Positions 1 through 7,477 of a stretch of DNA of 35,608 nucleotides are shown here, piece after piece. The first letter of the stretch is position 1. The number at the start of each line of letters is the position of its first letter. The stretch lies in the NCBI GenBank assembly GCA_966080355.1, contig CBHROW010000007.1, positions 1 through 35,608 on the forward strand, in the 5' to 3' direction. The notes below the pieces were generated by a model, which did no database searches, was not told the origin of the DNA, and saw only the letters and a list, made by a program, of their open reading frames with translations. The translations under genes and the position numbers were made by a program. This DNA is from Chryseosolibacter sp966080355 (lineage in GTDB: Bacteria; Bacteroidota; Bacteroidia; Cytophagales; Cyclobacteriaceae).

Positions 1-1
1 A

Positions 2-1054
2 TTCACTGGTTTCGGTCAAGTCATCAATACTGCAACCATGGACTCTGCCGATTACAAAGTCAAGGGCCGTGTAACGTTAGAAGGCTATGTTGACAGCTAC
101 TATGCCTATAACTTTAACAAGCCACAAGGTAATGACATTCCCTACTTTGTTTCAATGGCGCGACACAACGAGGTCAACATCAACCTCGCTTTTGTCGATG
201 TTAAGTATTCTTCTCAAAGGGTGCGCGCGCGAATTGTTCCTGGCTTCGGCACTTACGTGAATGCGAACTATGCAAAAGAATCAGGGTCTTTAAAAAACCT
301 GATAGAAGCGAATGCCGGGATCCGCATCTTCAAGAATAAAGGGATTTGGATTGACGTGGGCGTATTGGGATCGCCTTATACCAATGAGAGTGCGCTGTCA
401 AAAGATCATCTTGCCTACACGAGATCACTGGCAGCTGAGAATGTTCCCTATTACCTGTCAGGTGCCAAAGCAACGTTACCACTTTCAAGAAAAATATCCG
501 TCTACCTTTTCCTCATGAACGGCTGGCAACAGATAACAGACCAAAACTCACAGAAGTCATTTGGATCTCAACTCGAGTTCCGCCCTAACAATAACCTGCT
601 CATCAACTGGAATACGTTTATTGGAAAGGAAAAGTCTGCAATTGATTCGACTGATGGCGCGAGGTATTTTTCTGATCTATACTTTATTTATAACAAAAAC
701 AAACTGTCAGTGACATCCTGTATTTACTACGGGATACAAGAACATTCGGGTGAGCGATTCAAGTGGGCACAGGCGAACGTGATCTCGCGATACTACTTTC
801 TTCAAAAACTGTCAGGGACGTTACGATTGGAATATTTCAAAGATCACAATGGCGTCTTAGTCGTACCCATCACATCGGTAAAGAATTTCGAAACGTATGG
901 CATCTCAATGGGAATAGATGTAAAGATTGACGACAACATTTTGTTCAGAACAGAAGCGCGTCAGTTTTTTTCTACCGGGCCTGTTTACCTTGACCACAGA
1001 AATCCAACATCAAGAAGTTTAATTCTCACCAGCAGCTTATGCGCCTGGTTTTAA
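2..1054 (+). CDS. Outer-membrane beta-barrel protein, BBP2/OmpL-like porin family (5' end outside window)
   Basis: The reading frame is open to the left edge. Codons before the first internal ATG (position 38) read FTGFGQVINTAT, which looks like the end of a signal peptide and the mature start, so the true start lies upstream and this entry is partial. The visible part is rich in alternating aromatic/polar strands (GYVDSYYAYNF, VNINLAFVDVKY, YYLSGAKATLP) and ends in an aromatic strand finishing with CAWF, as outer-membrane barrels do. The early GYVDSYYAYNFNKP, the ARHNEVNINLAFVDVKY and the GVLGSPYTNESALS stretches resemble the Bacteroidota beta-barrel porin-2 family. Probable role: outer-membrane pore of unknown substrate. 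It is convergent with the next gene. Family assignment is from memory of the pattern, not from a search. Confidence 0.8.
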   Translation, partial: FTGFGQVINTATMDSADYKVKGRVTLEGYVDSYYAYNFNKPQGNDIPYFVSMARHNEVNINLAFVDVKYSSQRVRARIVPGFGTYVNANYAKESGSLKNLIEANAGIRIFKNKGIWIDVGVLGSPYTNESALSKDHLAYTRSLAAENVPYYLSGAKATLPLSRKISVYLFLMNGWQQITDQNSQKSFGSQLEFRPNNNLLINWNTFIGKEKSAIDSTDGARYFSDLYFIYNKNKLSVTSCIYYGIQEHSGERFKWAQANVISRYYFLQKLSGTLRLEYFKDHNGVLVVPITSVKNFETYGISMGIDVKIDDNILFRTEARQFFSTGPVYLDHRNPTSRSLILTSSLCAWF

Positions 1055-1137
1055 CATCAGAATGTGTCCGGGTATAATTTCAAAAATGAAAAATTGGCGT
1101 TGTTGAAGGACTTGCAAAAGAATATGTAAACGAAACG

Positions 1138-1155
1138 TTAGCAATCGCTAATTTT
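1138..1155 (+). terminator. Possible weak intrinsic terminator after the porin gene
   Basis: A 5-bp stem TTAGC / GCTAA with a 4-base loop is followed directly by TTTT, 84 bases after the porin stop codon and in the convergent intergenic region. The stem is short, so this is only suggestive. Confidence 0.3.
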
Positions 1156-1259
1156 GTACACAGCGAACCGAGATCCCGGCAGACACAAAAACATCAAAGC
1201 GGAATACCTTGAATTTGTTTGCGTCAGAAAACTGCAGGTTCCATTCCCATGGTTGAATA

Positions 1260-2150
1260 TCAATGGATGTTGTCTGCCCACTTTGCCAATTCCTCAGGGT
1301 CGACAATGTTCCATGAATGCAAACCGCGACCGCTGGTTCTAATGTATTCAACTTTTGAGTTGCCAAGCTTGATCAGATAGTCGTTTAGAGCGTCAAGATC
1401 AGACGAATTGAGATTTTGGTATGATAGATCTTTACAATACCGTTGTTTCATCGCGCTGAGATCGGGCTCCGTATATAACCGGATTGCAACGGTCTTTAAG
1501 AACCTGGCATTGCCGCCCGAGGAGTCGCTGGCTATGAACGGTGCGTATTTCAAATAGTTATTTCGCGCTTCGGTTGGACTGCCACCAGTCAGTTGCTCGA
1601 GGTATCTTTTTATAAACTTGCCTTCATCGATTATCACCTTGGGGCATTCGGAACTGATCAGCGGTACCCAGGCATTGTAAAAGCGTTCGAGGTCGAGTGG
1701 CGGATCTATTAGAAACACACCTCCCACCGATTTTTTATCTTTAGAAAGTTTGTATTCGGCATAGCTGGCCGCAATCGCTCCGCCAGATGAAAATCCCCCT
1801 ATCAACAAAAACGCGTTTGGCATCCGGGCCTTCGTCAATTCGTTTTCGATCAGGTCGTCCAGTATTTTCCTTGTTGCGTCCTGGAGTGTTAACGAGTAGC
1901 CAACCTCCGGAACTACAGTGATGAATCCGTGCGCGGCAAGGTGTCGGGGGATCGGTGTATGCCAAAATAGCTTTTTAGGCGACTCACCCCGCGAAGGCAT
2001 TAACAATACCAACCCTTTAGCCGTTTGCTCAGGTCTCATGACATAGTACATATATGACCTCCCGTTGACTTTCCCTTTCGATTTCAGAGAGGGTTGTGCA
2101 TTTACAATGAGTGAGAGAAAAACAAATTGAACAATCAGGATCAGGCGCAT
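1260..2150 (-). CDS. Exported alpha/beta hydrolase
   Basis: This is a 296-residue protein with a cleavable signal peptide (residues 1-19, ending NAQ). The alpha/beta-hydrolase nucleophile elbow is visible as GGFSSGG, with Ser121 as nucleophile. A C-terminal GLHSW supplies a candidate catalytic His278, and Asp230 (TEPDL) or Asp149 (LIDPP) is a candidate acid. A VLLMPSRGE stretch near residue 50 fits the first core strand and oxyanion loop. Substrate is unknown; the fold includes periplasmic esterases, lipases and peptidases. The gene stands alone: the porin is convergent downstream and the NTF2-like gene is divergent upstream. No clear promoter was found in its upstream region. Confidence 0.8.
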   Translation of the reverse strand: MRLILIVQFVFLSLIVNAQPSLKSKGKVNGRSYMYYVMRPEQTAKGLVLLMPSRGESPKKLFWHTPIPRHLAAHGFITVVPEVGYSLTLQDATRKILDDLIENELTKARMPNAFLLIGGFSSGGAIAASYAEYKLSKDKKSVGGVFLIDPPLDLERFYNAWVPLISSECPKVIIDEGKFIKRYLEQLTGGSPTEARNNYLKYAPFIASDSSGGNARFLKTVAIRLYTEPDLSAMKQRYCKDLSYQNLNSSDLDALNDYLIKLGNSKVEYIRTSGRGLHSWNIVDPEELAKWADNIH

Positions 2151-2585
2151 ATTGAAAGTTAGAAAGCTGAATTTAAAAATATTTGAGATTTTGTCACTAT
2201 GAGTGGCGCGATTCAGTACGGCACAGTTTAATACAATTGCATCAGAGCTTCAGAGAGACTGCGTTCGTTGGTGTCTACCGAGCTGTATCCAACGCAAACA
2301 TCAACGAAGGCGCGAGTGTGCTTCTTATGGAAAACAGTGGGAACACCAAGGCAGGCGGAATATATGACAAGACGATACTATACGCGCTTATTCCCCGCCT
2401 TCTCCCCTACTAACACTATATAAACCTTCATCACCTGTTTCATCATCGAATTATTATCTCCTCCAATCTCTGCCTCGGTGGCCGCTGCGTGCGAAAGCGG
2501 ACGTTCAATTGACAAGACGATGCATCGTTGGTAAATTACAGAACGCTGAAAAACTTCAATTGGAACACGAACAAACCAAACTACC
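2151..2585. other. Intergenic region of 435 bp between divergent genes
   Basis: No convincing gene was found. A 76-codon plus-strand frame at 2183-2413 has no signal peptide, motif or family resemblance. The 3' end carries the promoter-like sequence for the NTF2-like gene, listed separately. Confidence 0.6.
2509..2539 (+). promoter_or_regulatory. Putative promoter with internal 12-bp palindrome
   Basis: A TTG (2509-2511) stands 20 bases before TAAATTAC (2532-2539). This fits the Bacteroidota -33 / -7 layout, although the -7 deviates from TAnnTTTG. Between the boxes lies the perfect palindrome ACGATGCATCGT (2517-2528), placed where a repressor would block polymerase. The gene start at 2586 leaves a leader of about 40 bases. 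Confidence 0.4.
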
Positions 2586-3044
2586 ATGAAAATCATTCTC
2601 ACAATTTCTGCTATGCTTTTTGCCATCACCATGAAAGCGCAACTCGCTGATACAGTCGCGATACGGCTAGCTGCGCTCGATTATGTTGAAGGTTTTTACA
2701 CTGCCGATGGTGCCAGAGTGGCGAAGGCTGTACACCCTGAACTCGCCAAGCGAATCGTGTCGACTGACGTCAATGGAAATGTCGGTGTGCAGTTCATGAG
2801 CGCAAGTTCGTTGATATTTGCAGCCAAGAGAAATATCAATCAGGTAAAAGGTGAAGGGCCATTCAAAGCAAAAGTCACTATCTATGATGTCTCCCAAAAT
2901 ATTGCGACCATCAAAATCACAACGAACAAGTTCCCTTTCTTTGATTATTGCCAGCTCGCGAAGATTGACGGTCAATGGAAAATAATCAACGTGTTGTGGG
3001 CCATGAACAATCCTCAACCACTTCCCGCTCCAAAGCTCAATTGA
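2586..3044 (+). CDS. Exported NTF2-like / putative lumazine-binding family protein
   Basis: This 152-residue protein has a signal peptide (MKIILTISAMLFAITMKAQ). The mature part shows the layout of the small Bacteroidota nuclear-transport-factor-2-like family annotated as putative lumazine-binding. It has a helical start (IRLAALDYVEGFYTADGARVAKAVHPELAKR), a middle with residues for a cone-shaped sheet, and a C-terminal strand pair ending in FFDYCQLAKIDGQWKIINVLWAMN. That last motif (DY..L.K..G.WKI.NVLW) is characteristic of the family. No catalytic residues can be named, and members have no firmly known function. The gene is monocistronic as far as can be seen, with a promoter-like sequence just upstream. 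Confidence 0.8.
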   Translation: MKIILTISAMLFAITMKAQLADTVAIRLAALDYVEGFYTADGARVAKAVHPELAKRIVSTDVNGNVGVQFMSASSLIFAAKRNINQVKGEGPFKAKVTIYDVSQNIATIKITTNKFPFFDYCQLAKIDGQWKIINVLWAMNNPQPLPAPKLN

Positions 3045-3264
3045 CATATTCCTCATTGTCCGAACAAGAAGGGATCAGGGATGATGTGACGGCTAGCCAA
3101 TGTGCCGATATCCCAATACGTGCGCCTCGCGTGTCCAGTCCTTTTTCCGAAGGAATCCGGTGTTCTTGTTTTAAAGGATACTGATGAATTAAAACCTTTA
3201 TCTTGCGCTGCGCATTTTTAGCCGAAATAAGAAAAATATCTATTTACTACTGACACGAACACGT

Positions 3265-3717
3265 ATGATCCTCGATCACATCAGCCATGCTGCCCGGTAC
3301 AAATCCCTCGGACCACTTTTCGAAAAGTCCTTTGAATTTATCGCCTCTAACGATCTGAGGATGTTTCCCCTCGGTAAGCACCTGATCGAAGGCGAAGATC
3401 TGTTTGTTATCCTGATGGAGTATGAAACGAAAGATCCGCACGATTGCATTATGGAACGTCATAAAAAATATATCGATATTCAATTGATGTTGCGTGGCGA
3501 AGAAATGATGGATGTATCAACGCTCGCGGGGCAAACGCCCACCACACCTTATGACGAGAGCAAAGATGCCGCATTCTTCAAACCTGAGTATGATTCATTG
3601 CTAAAAGTCCAACAAGAACAATTCACCATTTTCTTTCCTCATGATCTGCACATGCCGAGCATAAAAAGCGGAACTGCCGAAAAAGTTTTAAAAGCAGTGT
3701 TTAAAGTGAAAGCGTGA
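3265..3717 (+). CDS. YhcH/YjgK/YiaL (DUF386) family protein, intact copy
   Basis: This 150-residue cytoplasmic protein has the usual length of the YhcH/YjgK/YiaL family, a cupin-like fold linked to sugar and sialic-acid metabolism (EbgC, NanQ). Family hallmarks are the MILDHI start, ERHKKYIDIQ around His66, and FPHDLHMP with His126 and His129, which likely bind metal. It ends KAVFKVKA. No sugar-catabolic operon partners lie next to it, so the substrate cannot be inferred. A second, broken copy lies at 6030-6422. A fragment of a GIY-YIG gene begins 84 bases downstream, matching the yhcH - GIY-YIG order around the second copy. Confidence 0.9.
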   Translation: MILDHISHAARYKSLGPLFEKSFEFIASNDLRMFPLGKHLIEGEDLFVILMEYETKDPHDCIMERHKKYIDIQLMLRGEEMMDVSTLAGQTPTTPYDESKDAAFFKPEYDSLLKVQQEQFTIFFPHDLHMPSIKSGTAEKVLKAVFKVKA

Positions 3718-3800
3718 TAATTAGTTGCCAGTTGCCGTAGAAGCATGGAGGCATTGCCCGTGGTTGAGGTGTACTCACTCCGGTGGTGGCACGTCATCCT

Positions 3801-3883
3801 GTTTATATTAGGGTAACCAATGATCTGAGAACACGGTTTGAGAACATCGCACTCAACAAAATCAAAAGTCGTTTTTTACCGCA
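3801..3883 (+). pseudogene. Remnant of a GIY-YIG endonuclease gene
   Basis: About 83 bases align with codons 17 to about 43 of the intact GIY-YIG gene at 7009-7296. The shared core includes GTAACCAATGATCTGAGAAC and a near-match over the next 50 bases. The fragment lacks the start and the C-terminal half and carries small insertions (a six-T run before ACCGCAG), so it cannot encode a product. A GGCACGTCATCC element (3788-3799) abuts its left end; the same motif recurs near the intact copy. The rest of the 3718-4049 gap shows nothing else except the -7-like box before the next gene. Confidence 0.8.
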
Positions 3884-4016
3884 GATACCCATCAATAAAG
3901 CGGTAAGAAAAATAAGTTCTCTGATTATTATAGAATCACCCGAATGAAAGCCCCCCTAATCTAGAACACCTAAATTTATATTCACGACCAATCAACCTGA
4001 CTAGCAAAGTGACGGC

Positions 4017-4024
4017 TATATTTG
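4017..4024 (+). promoter_or_regulatory. Bacteroidota-type -7 box (TATATTTG)
   Basis: TATATTTG matches the TAnnTTTG consensus exactly and ends 25 bases before the start codon at 4050. No clear -33 TTG was found at the expected distance, so strength is uncertain. Confidence 0.4.
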
Positions 4025-4049
4025 TTGAAGTCAAAAAATCTCATAAAAA

Positions 4050-5984
4050 ATGAAGACCCTCTGCAACACTCTTGTATTTGCGTGTCTTGCAATTCTATTT
4101 TCGTGTGACCACGAGATCGTGCATCCGGAAAATACAACAACTACAAAAAGTCCTTTAGCACCAAACGATAGAAGTCGTCCAAACGCAAGAAAAGTATCTC
4201 ACACAAGCCCATTTTCACAGTGTAACGATGAACCTATGGGAGGTGGTTCTGGATATTCACGTAAAGTTACAAGGACTCCTGGTAGTCAGATTATTATATC
4301 TTCATTCACGACAGCTGCTAATTTTAAGAGCATAATTGAAAGTGCCACCAATGCTACAATTTACATCGATTCTATTGAAATTGATCTGACTGGTCTTGGA
4401 GAGGACTCGATCAAGGTAAATGCAGGAGTTACCATCGCGAGTGGCAGAGGAGGTTTAGGTGCTGCAACTATTCTTACGCATAGTCTGAACGGTCATTCTT
4501 TGTTTACCTGTGTTGGAAACAACGTCAGGTTTACCGGGTTGATATTTATGGGGCCATCAACATTTCACTGGTCGGCCGGCATGATAAAGTCTGTCATCAA
4601 TTCGTCTTCATCAAGTAGCCTGGAAGTTGACAATTGCGAAATCAGGGGTTGGCCACATGCTGGTGTTATACTCGGAGGCTGGAGCTCTACTTTCTCAAAT
4701 AACAATAAAATACACCACAACGACATCCATTCCAACAAACGATATCTTGAAGGGCTAGGTTATGGCGTTATGGCTGCCAACGGCTTTGGTAAAATATATG
4801 GGAATGTGTTCGAGAACAACTGGCATGACATTGCAGGAGATGGAACAAGCGGATCCGGATACGAGGCCTATTGCAATATAATAGTTGGAGGAAATAGCGC
4901 ACACAACTTTGACATGCATCGCGCAAATAATAACACTGCCAGCTATGGTGGAAAGTATATCCACATCCATCACAACGATTTTCGCGACTATTCTACGGCT
5001 AACATCCAAATACGTGGTCGTCAGGAATTTTTAACTCTTATTGAAAATAACTTATTTGTTAATACAGTACCCCACAATGCCATTCAGATTGAATCATGGA
5101 ATTCAATTACAGCCAAATTTGACCGCGGTAATCTGGTCGTGTGCAACAACATTTTCGCAAATAGCTATCAGGGATGGTATATCAGAAATGATTGGAACAC
5201 CACCAGCACGAGTAATATGGTGATCGTGCCAACGCACTTGAATGATTTCTTAAAGCCTGACGGCCCGAACGACCCATATCAGTTCTCTTATCAGTTTGGT
5301 GACTATAATGGCGATTCTCTAACAGATATATTCAAACTGGAAAATGGTCACTTGTATTACACATCACTTCATAAAACTGACTCGTTTCCATCAACATCTT
5401 ATAGCTGGGCGGAGATCATGACAACAAATTATTCGATGAACAAAATGAAATTCGGGTACTTCAATAACAACAACAAAACAGATGTTCTTTATTGGGAGAA
5501 CGGAACGGTAAATGCATCGAGGGATTTTGCAGAGAGCTGGTATCCTCTTTTAAGCACACAGCATAATTTTGATCTTCTGAAGGCTGGTAGAATGAACAAT
5601 GGTTCTACAGACGATTTATTTCTGGCAGATGGTGACTGGTACTTTTCAGAAGGCGCTGCAAATACCTGGACTTATCTATGGACGGACCCAACCCCGGCAA
5701 GTAGTTTGTTACTGGGGCAATTTGGCACAGGAAATTTTGACGTCTTTCGCGCGAACGGATCAACATTCACAGTTTGGCATAATGGGAGCACAAGCTGGTC
5801 CCTGCTGAAGAATGATACAACGCCAATCACAGATCTTATTATTGGTGACCTCAACGGCAATAATATTAGTGATTTAATAAGGATATCTGACAACAAGATC
5901 CTTCTTGGCGGCACTGGCAATTGGCTGGACATCAACACGACAACGATTCCAAGATCTTCCTTTACGTTTGGTTCGTTGCATTGA
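4050..5984 (+). CDS. Lipoprotein: right-handed beta-helix (pectate-lyase-like) fused to FG-GAP/VCBS-like propeller
   Basis: This is a 644-residue protein with a lipoprotein signal peptide (LFSC, lipidated Cys19), then a low-complexity Thr/Ser/Pro linker to about residue 75. Residues about 85-390 read as a right-handed parallel beta-helix with PbH1-type turns: Asn/His-rich repeats such as NNVRFTGLIF, KIHHNDIHSN, GKIYGNVFENN, KYIHIHHNDF and LTLIENNLFVN. That fold is used by pectate lyases, polysaccharide lyases and epimerases. Residues about 410-644 hold FG-GAP/VCBS-like blades (FGDYNGDSLTDIF, GDLNGNNISDLI). The probable site is the outer-membrane surface, acting on an acidic polysaccharide. 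No catalytic residues can be fixed from sequence alone, so substrate and even activity are unknown. The gene looks more AT-rich than its neighbours and lies between two copies of yhcH, which suggests it arrived by insertion. Confidence 0.75.
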   Translation: MKTLCNTLVFACLAILFSCDHEIVHPENTTTTKSPLAPNDRSRPNARKVSHTSPFSQCNDEPMGGGSGYSRKVTRTPGSQIIISSFTTAANFKSIIESATNATIYIDSIEIDLTGLGEDSIKVNAGVTIASGRGGLGAATILTHSLNGHSLFTCVGNNVRFTGLIFMGPSTFHWSAGMIKSVINSSSSSSLEVDNCEIRGWPHAGVILGGWSSTFSNNNKIHHNDIHSNKRYLEGLGYGVMAANGFGKIYGNVFENNWHDIAGDGTSGSGYEAYCNIIVGGNSAHNFDMHRANNNTASYGGKYIHIHHNDFRDYSTANIQIRGRQEFLTLIENNLFVNTVPHNAIQIESWNSITAKFDRGNLVVCNNIFANSYQGWYIRNDWNTTSTSNMVIVPTHLNDFLKPDGPNDPYQFSYQFGDYNGDSLTDIFKLENGHLYYTSLHKTDSFPSTSYSWAEIMTTNYSMNKMKFGYFNNNNKTDVLYWENGTVNASRDFAESWYPLLSTQHNFDLLKAGRMNNGSTDDLFLADGDWYFSEGAANTWTYLWTDPTPASSLLLGQFGTGNFDVFRANGSTFTVWHNGSTSWSLLKNDTTPITDLIIGDLNGNNISDLIRISDNKILLGGTGNWLDINTTTIPRSSFTFGSLH

Positions 5985-6029
5985 GAGTCATCTAACTCTC
6001 GTAAAGTTGAAAGTGCTCGCGCTCTTAAG

Positions 6030-6422
6030 CCTTAAGTCTTCGAATTTTATCGCCTGTAATTTGAGGACATTTCCTCCTGGTAAGCTCCTGATCGAAGGCG
6101 AAGATCTGTTTGTTATTCTGATGGAGTATGAAACGAAAGATCCGGGCAATTGCATTATGGAACGTCATAAAAAATACATCGATATTCAATTGATGTTGCG
6201 TGGGGAAGAAATGATGGGTGTATCAACGTTCGCGGGGCAAACCCCCACCACACCTTATGACGAGAGCAAAGATGCCGCATTCTTCAAACCTGAGTATGAT
6301 TCATTGCTAAAAGTCCAACAAGGACAATTCACCATTTTCTTCCTCATGATCTGCACATGCCGTGTATAAAAAGCGGCAATGCGGAGAAAGTTTTAAAAGC
6401 GGTGTTTAAAGTGAAAGCGTGA
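6030..6422 (+). pseudogene. Broken second copy of the YhcH-family gene
   Basis: The sequence is nearly identical to the intact copy from its codon 22 onward. It has lost the start codon and about the first 20 codons. A one-base deletion in a T-rich run (about 6336-6342; TTTTCTTCC against TTTTCTTTCC) shifts the frame just before the His126/His129 motif, ending in TIFFLMICTCRV. Past the shift the DNA still matches the intact gene to its stop (6420-6422). The frame preceding the homology overlaps the end of the beta-helix gene and is not a real N-terminus. It is most likely a non-functional relic of a duplication. Confidence 0.88.
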
Positions 6423-6430
6423 TATCAAAG

Positions 6431-6558
6431 CTCGTCATTAAGCCCCACGCCCATTCATCATGGCACGTCATTAAGCCGCATTCCCTCCCATCGTAGCCCG
6501 CCTCCCTCCTTGGTACGTCATTGAGCCGGCACACGCTCCCATCATGGCACGTCATCCC
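6431..6558 (+). repeat. Imperfect direct repeats with ACGTCATT/ACGTCATC core
   Basis: Four imperfect units follow one another: CTCGTCATTAAGCC (6431), GGCACGTCATTAAGCC (6462), TGGTACGTCATTGAGCC (6511) and GGCACGTCATCCC (6546). They are separated by C-rich spacers of related sequence (CCCATTCATCAT, CTCCCATCGT, CTCCCATCAT). The start-to-start spacing is irregular (about 30, 50 and 35 bases), so this is not a CRISPR. It looks like degraded copies of an intergenic repeat family. Confidence 0.6.
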
Positions 6559-6826
6559 GCGCGCGCAGCGATAACTATGAAATGCAGCTCTTTACCTGCG
6601 GGAGCCCGCTAATAGCAAGTCTTACAATGAAAAGCTATCCCGCATTTTGCGCACGCAGATCGGGGCGATGTATTCGGTGACGAGCTTTAATTTTGTCTGA
6701 GTGCGCGTTCGGTGAAGAGCATTGATTAACGGCCTGTGCTTGAATAGGTGTTGCTTGCTATATGCGGGTTCCCTCGCAAATGCTGCTGCGCGTTGTAGTG
6801 AGTGGCGAGCACGAGGGATGACGTGC
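6547..6826. repeat. Inverted pair of an approximately 75-80 bp intergenic element
   Basis: The left arm (6547-6621) begins GCACGTCATCCC and ends with a TGCGGGAGCCCGC...ATAGCAAG segment. The right arm (6754-6826), read on the minus strand, has the same order with similar spacing: GCACGTCATCCC, then TGCGAGGGAACCCGC...ATAGCAAG. The 12-base ends match perfectly. The 132 bases between the arms and the flank after 6826 contain three copies of a TTCGGTGA.GAGC motif (6680, 6709, 6848). No coding frame is present. It may be a MITE-like or REP-like element, inferred from symmetry only. It fills most of the 586-bp gap before the GIY-YIG gene. Confidence 0.6.
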
Positions 6827-6953
6827 GTTGAATGGAGGTTAGCGCGGCTTCGGTGATGAGCGTTGATGTGAGTGAGCGCAACTTAACGAGCAACTCAATG
6901 ATTACCCTAGATTGAAGGGAGCGCGGATAAAATGCATTTAAACGGTCAATCAA

Positions 6954-6984
6954 AATCAACAAAAGTCAACGGCTTTGGTTGATT
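6954..6984. repeat. Hairpin-forming inverted repeat before the GIY-YIG gene
   Basis: AATCAACAAAAG (6954-6965) and CTTTGGTTGATT (6973-6984) are complementary at 11 of 12 positions with a 7-base loop. It stands 24 bases before the GIY-YIG start codon. It could be a terminator-like or regulatory stem, or the edge of the neighbouring repeat element. Confidence 0.5.
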
Positions 6985-7008
6985 AGGTGACTGCTCTATA
7001 TTACACGA

Positions 7009-7296
7009 ATGCATGCAGCGTGGATATACATTCTTACTAACAAACATAACAAGGTTCTTTATATTGGAGTAACCAATGATCTGAGAACACGATTGTGGCA
7101 ACATCGCACTAAACAAAATCCAAAGTCGTTTACCGCGCGGTACAATGTTTACAAGCTTGTTTATTTCGAAGGTTTTGAGTTGATCACAGATGCGATTGCA
7201 AGAGAAAAATATCTCAACAACCGTGGAAGAGTGTGGAAGCTGGAACTGATCCAAAACGTAAACCCAGAGATGAAACAGCTGTCCGCTGAGGTCTGA
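7009..7296 (+). CDS. GIY-YIG nuclease family protein
   Basis: This 95-residue solitary GIY-YIG domain belongs to the short UPF0213-like group. The two signature strands are WIYIL (residues 5-9) and YIGVT (18-22). The catalytic-type Arg28 lies in LRTRLWQHR, and Glu66 in AREKYLN is the expected metal ligand. The C-terminus VNPEMKQLSAEV is typical of the group (usually NPEWKDL). Such proteins are common in Bacteroidota. Their role is not settled, and many stand alone between repeats rather than in homing introns. A fragment of a second copy lies at 3801-3883. The start at 7009 is chosen because it puts the first GIY strand at the usual position. Confidence 0.88.
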   Translation: MHAAWIYILTNKHNKVLYIGVTNDLRTRLWQHRTKQNPKSFTARYNVYKLVYFEGFELITDAIAREKYLNNRGRVWKLELIQNVNPEMKQLSAEV

Positions 7297-7340
7297 TGAG
7301 CGCCCTCGGGCATTGCGCTTTGATCCAAGCGCTTAATTTT

Positions 7341-7383
7341 TGCATTTCCTTCGTGCCTTTGTGCCTTCGTGGCAAAAAATGCC
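7341..7383. repeat. Widespread CTTCGTGCCTTTGTGCC-type intergenic repeat
   Basis: The segment TTCGTGCCTTTGTGCCTTCG followed by TGGCAAAAAATGCC resembles the very common intergenic repeat whose minus-strand translation reads FFATKAQRHEG. Such translations are frequently mis-annotated as small proteins. It contains a short stem GGCA / TGCC around a six-A loop. It lies between the GIY-YIG gene and the HTH gene. Confidence 0.5.
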
Positions 7384-7477
7384 TCCCAACCCACTTTTAC
7401 AAACATGCCGTGTAATTGTCGGGTAAAAACCGTTACAATTGTCATGTGCTTAGATCCAATTTTGTTCAAAAAAGAAT

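Noticed and set aside
1148..1366. Overlapping short frames on both strands around the hydrolase 3' end
   Set aside because: Shadow frames of the 1260-2150 gene; no coding character of their own.
2183..2413. 76-codon plus-strand frame in the 2151-2585 gap
   Set aside because: No signal peptide, motif or recognisable family, and no promoter; composition looks non-coding.
5983..6000. GAGAGT / ACTCTC stem after the beta-helix gene as terminator
   Set aside because: Only a 6-bp stem overlapping the stop codon and no T run after it.
6431..6870. Possible CRISPR array
   Set aside because: Repeat units are imperfect and short, spacing is irregular (about 30-50 bases), spacers resemble each other, and there are no cas genes.
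6726..7254. Minus-strand frames of 78 and 102 codons in the repeat region and across the GIY-YIG gene
   Set aside because: They run through inverted repeats and antisense to a clear GIY-YIG gene.
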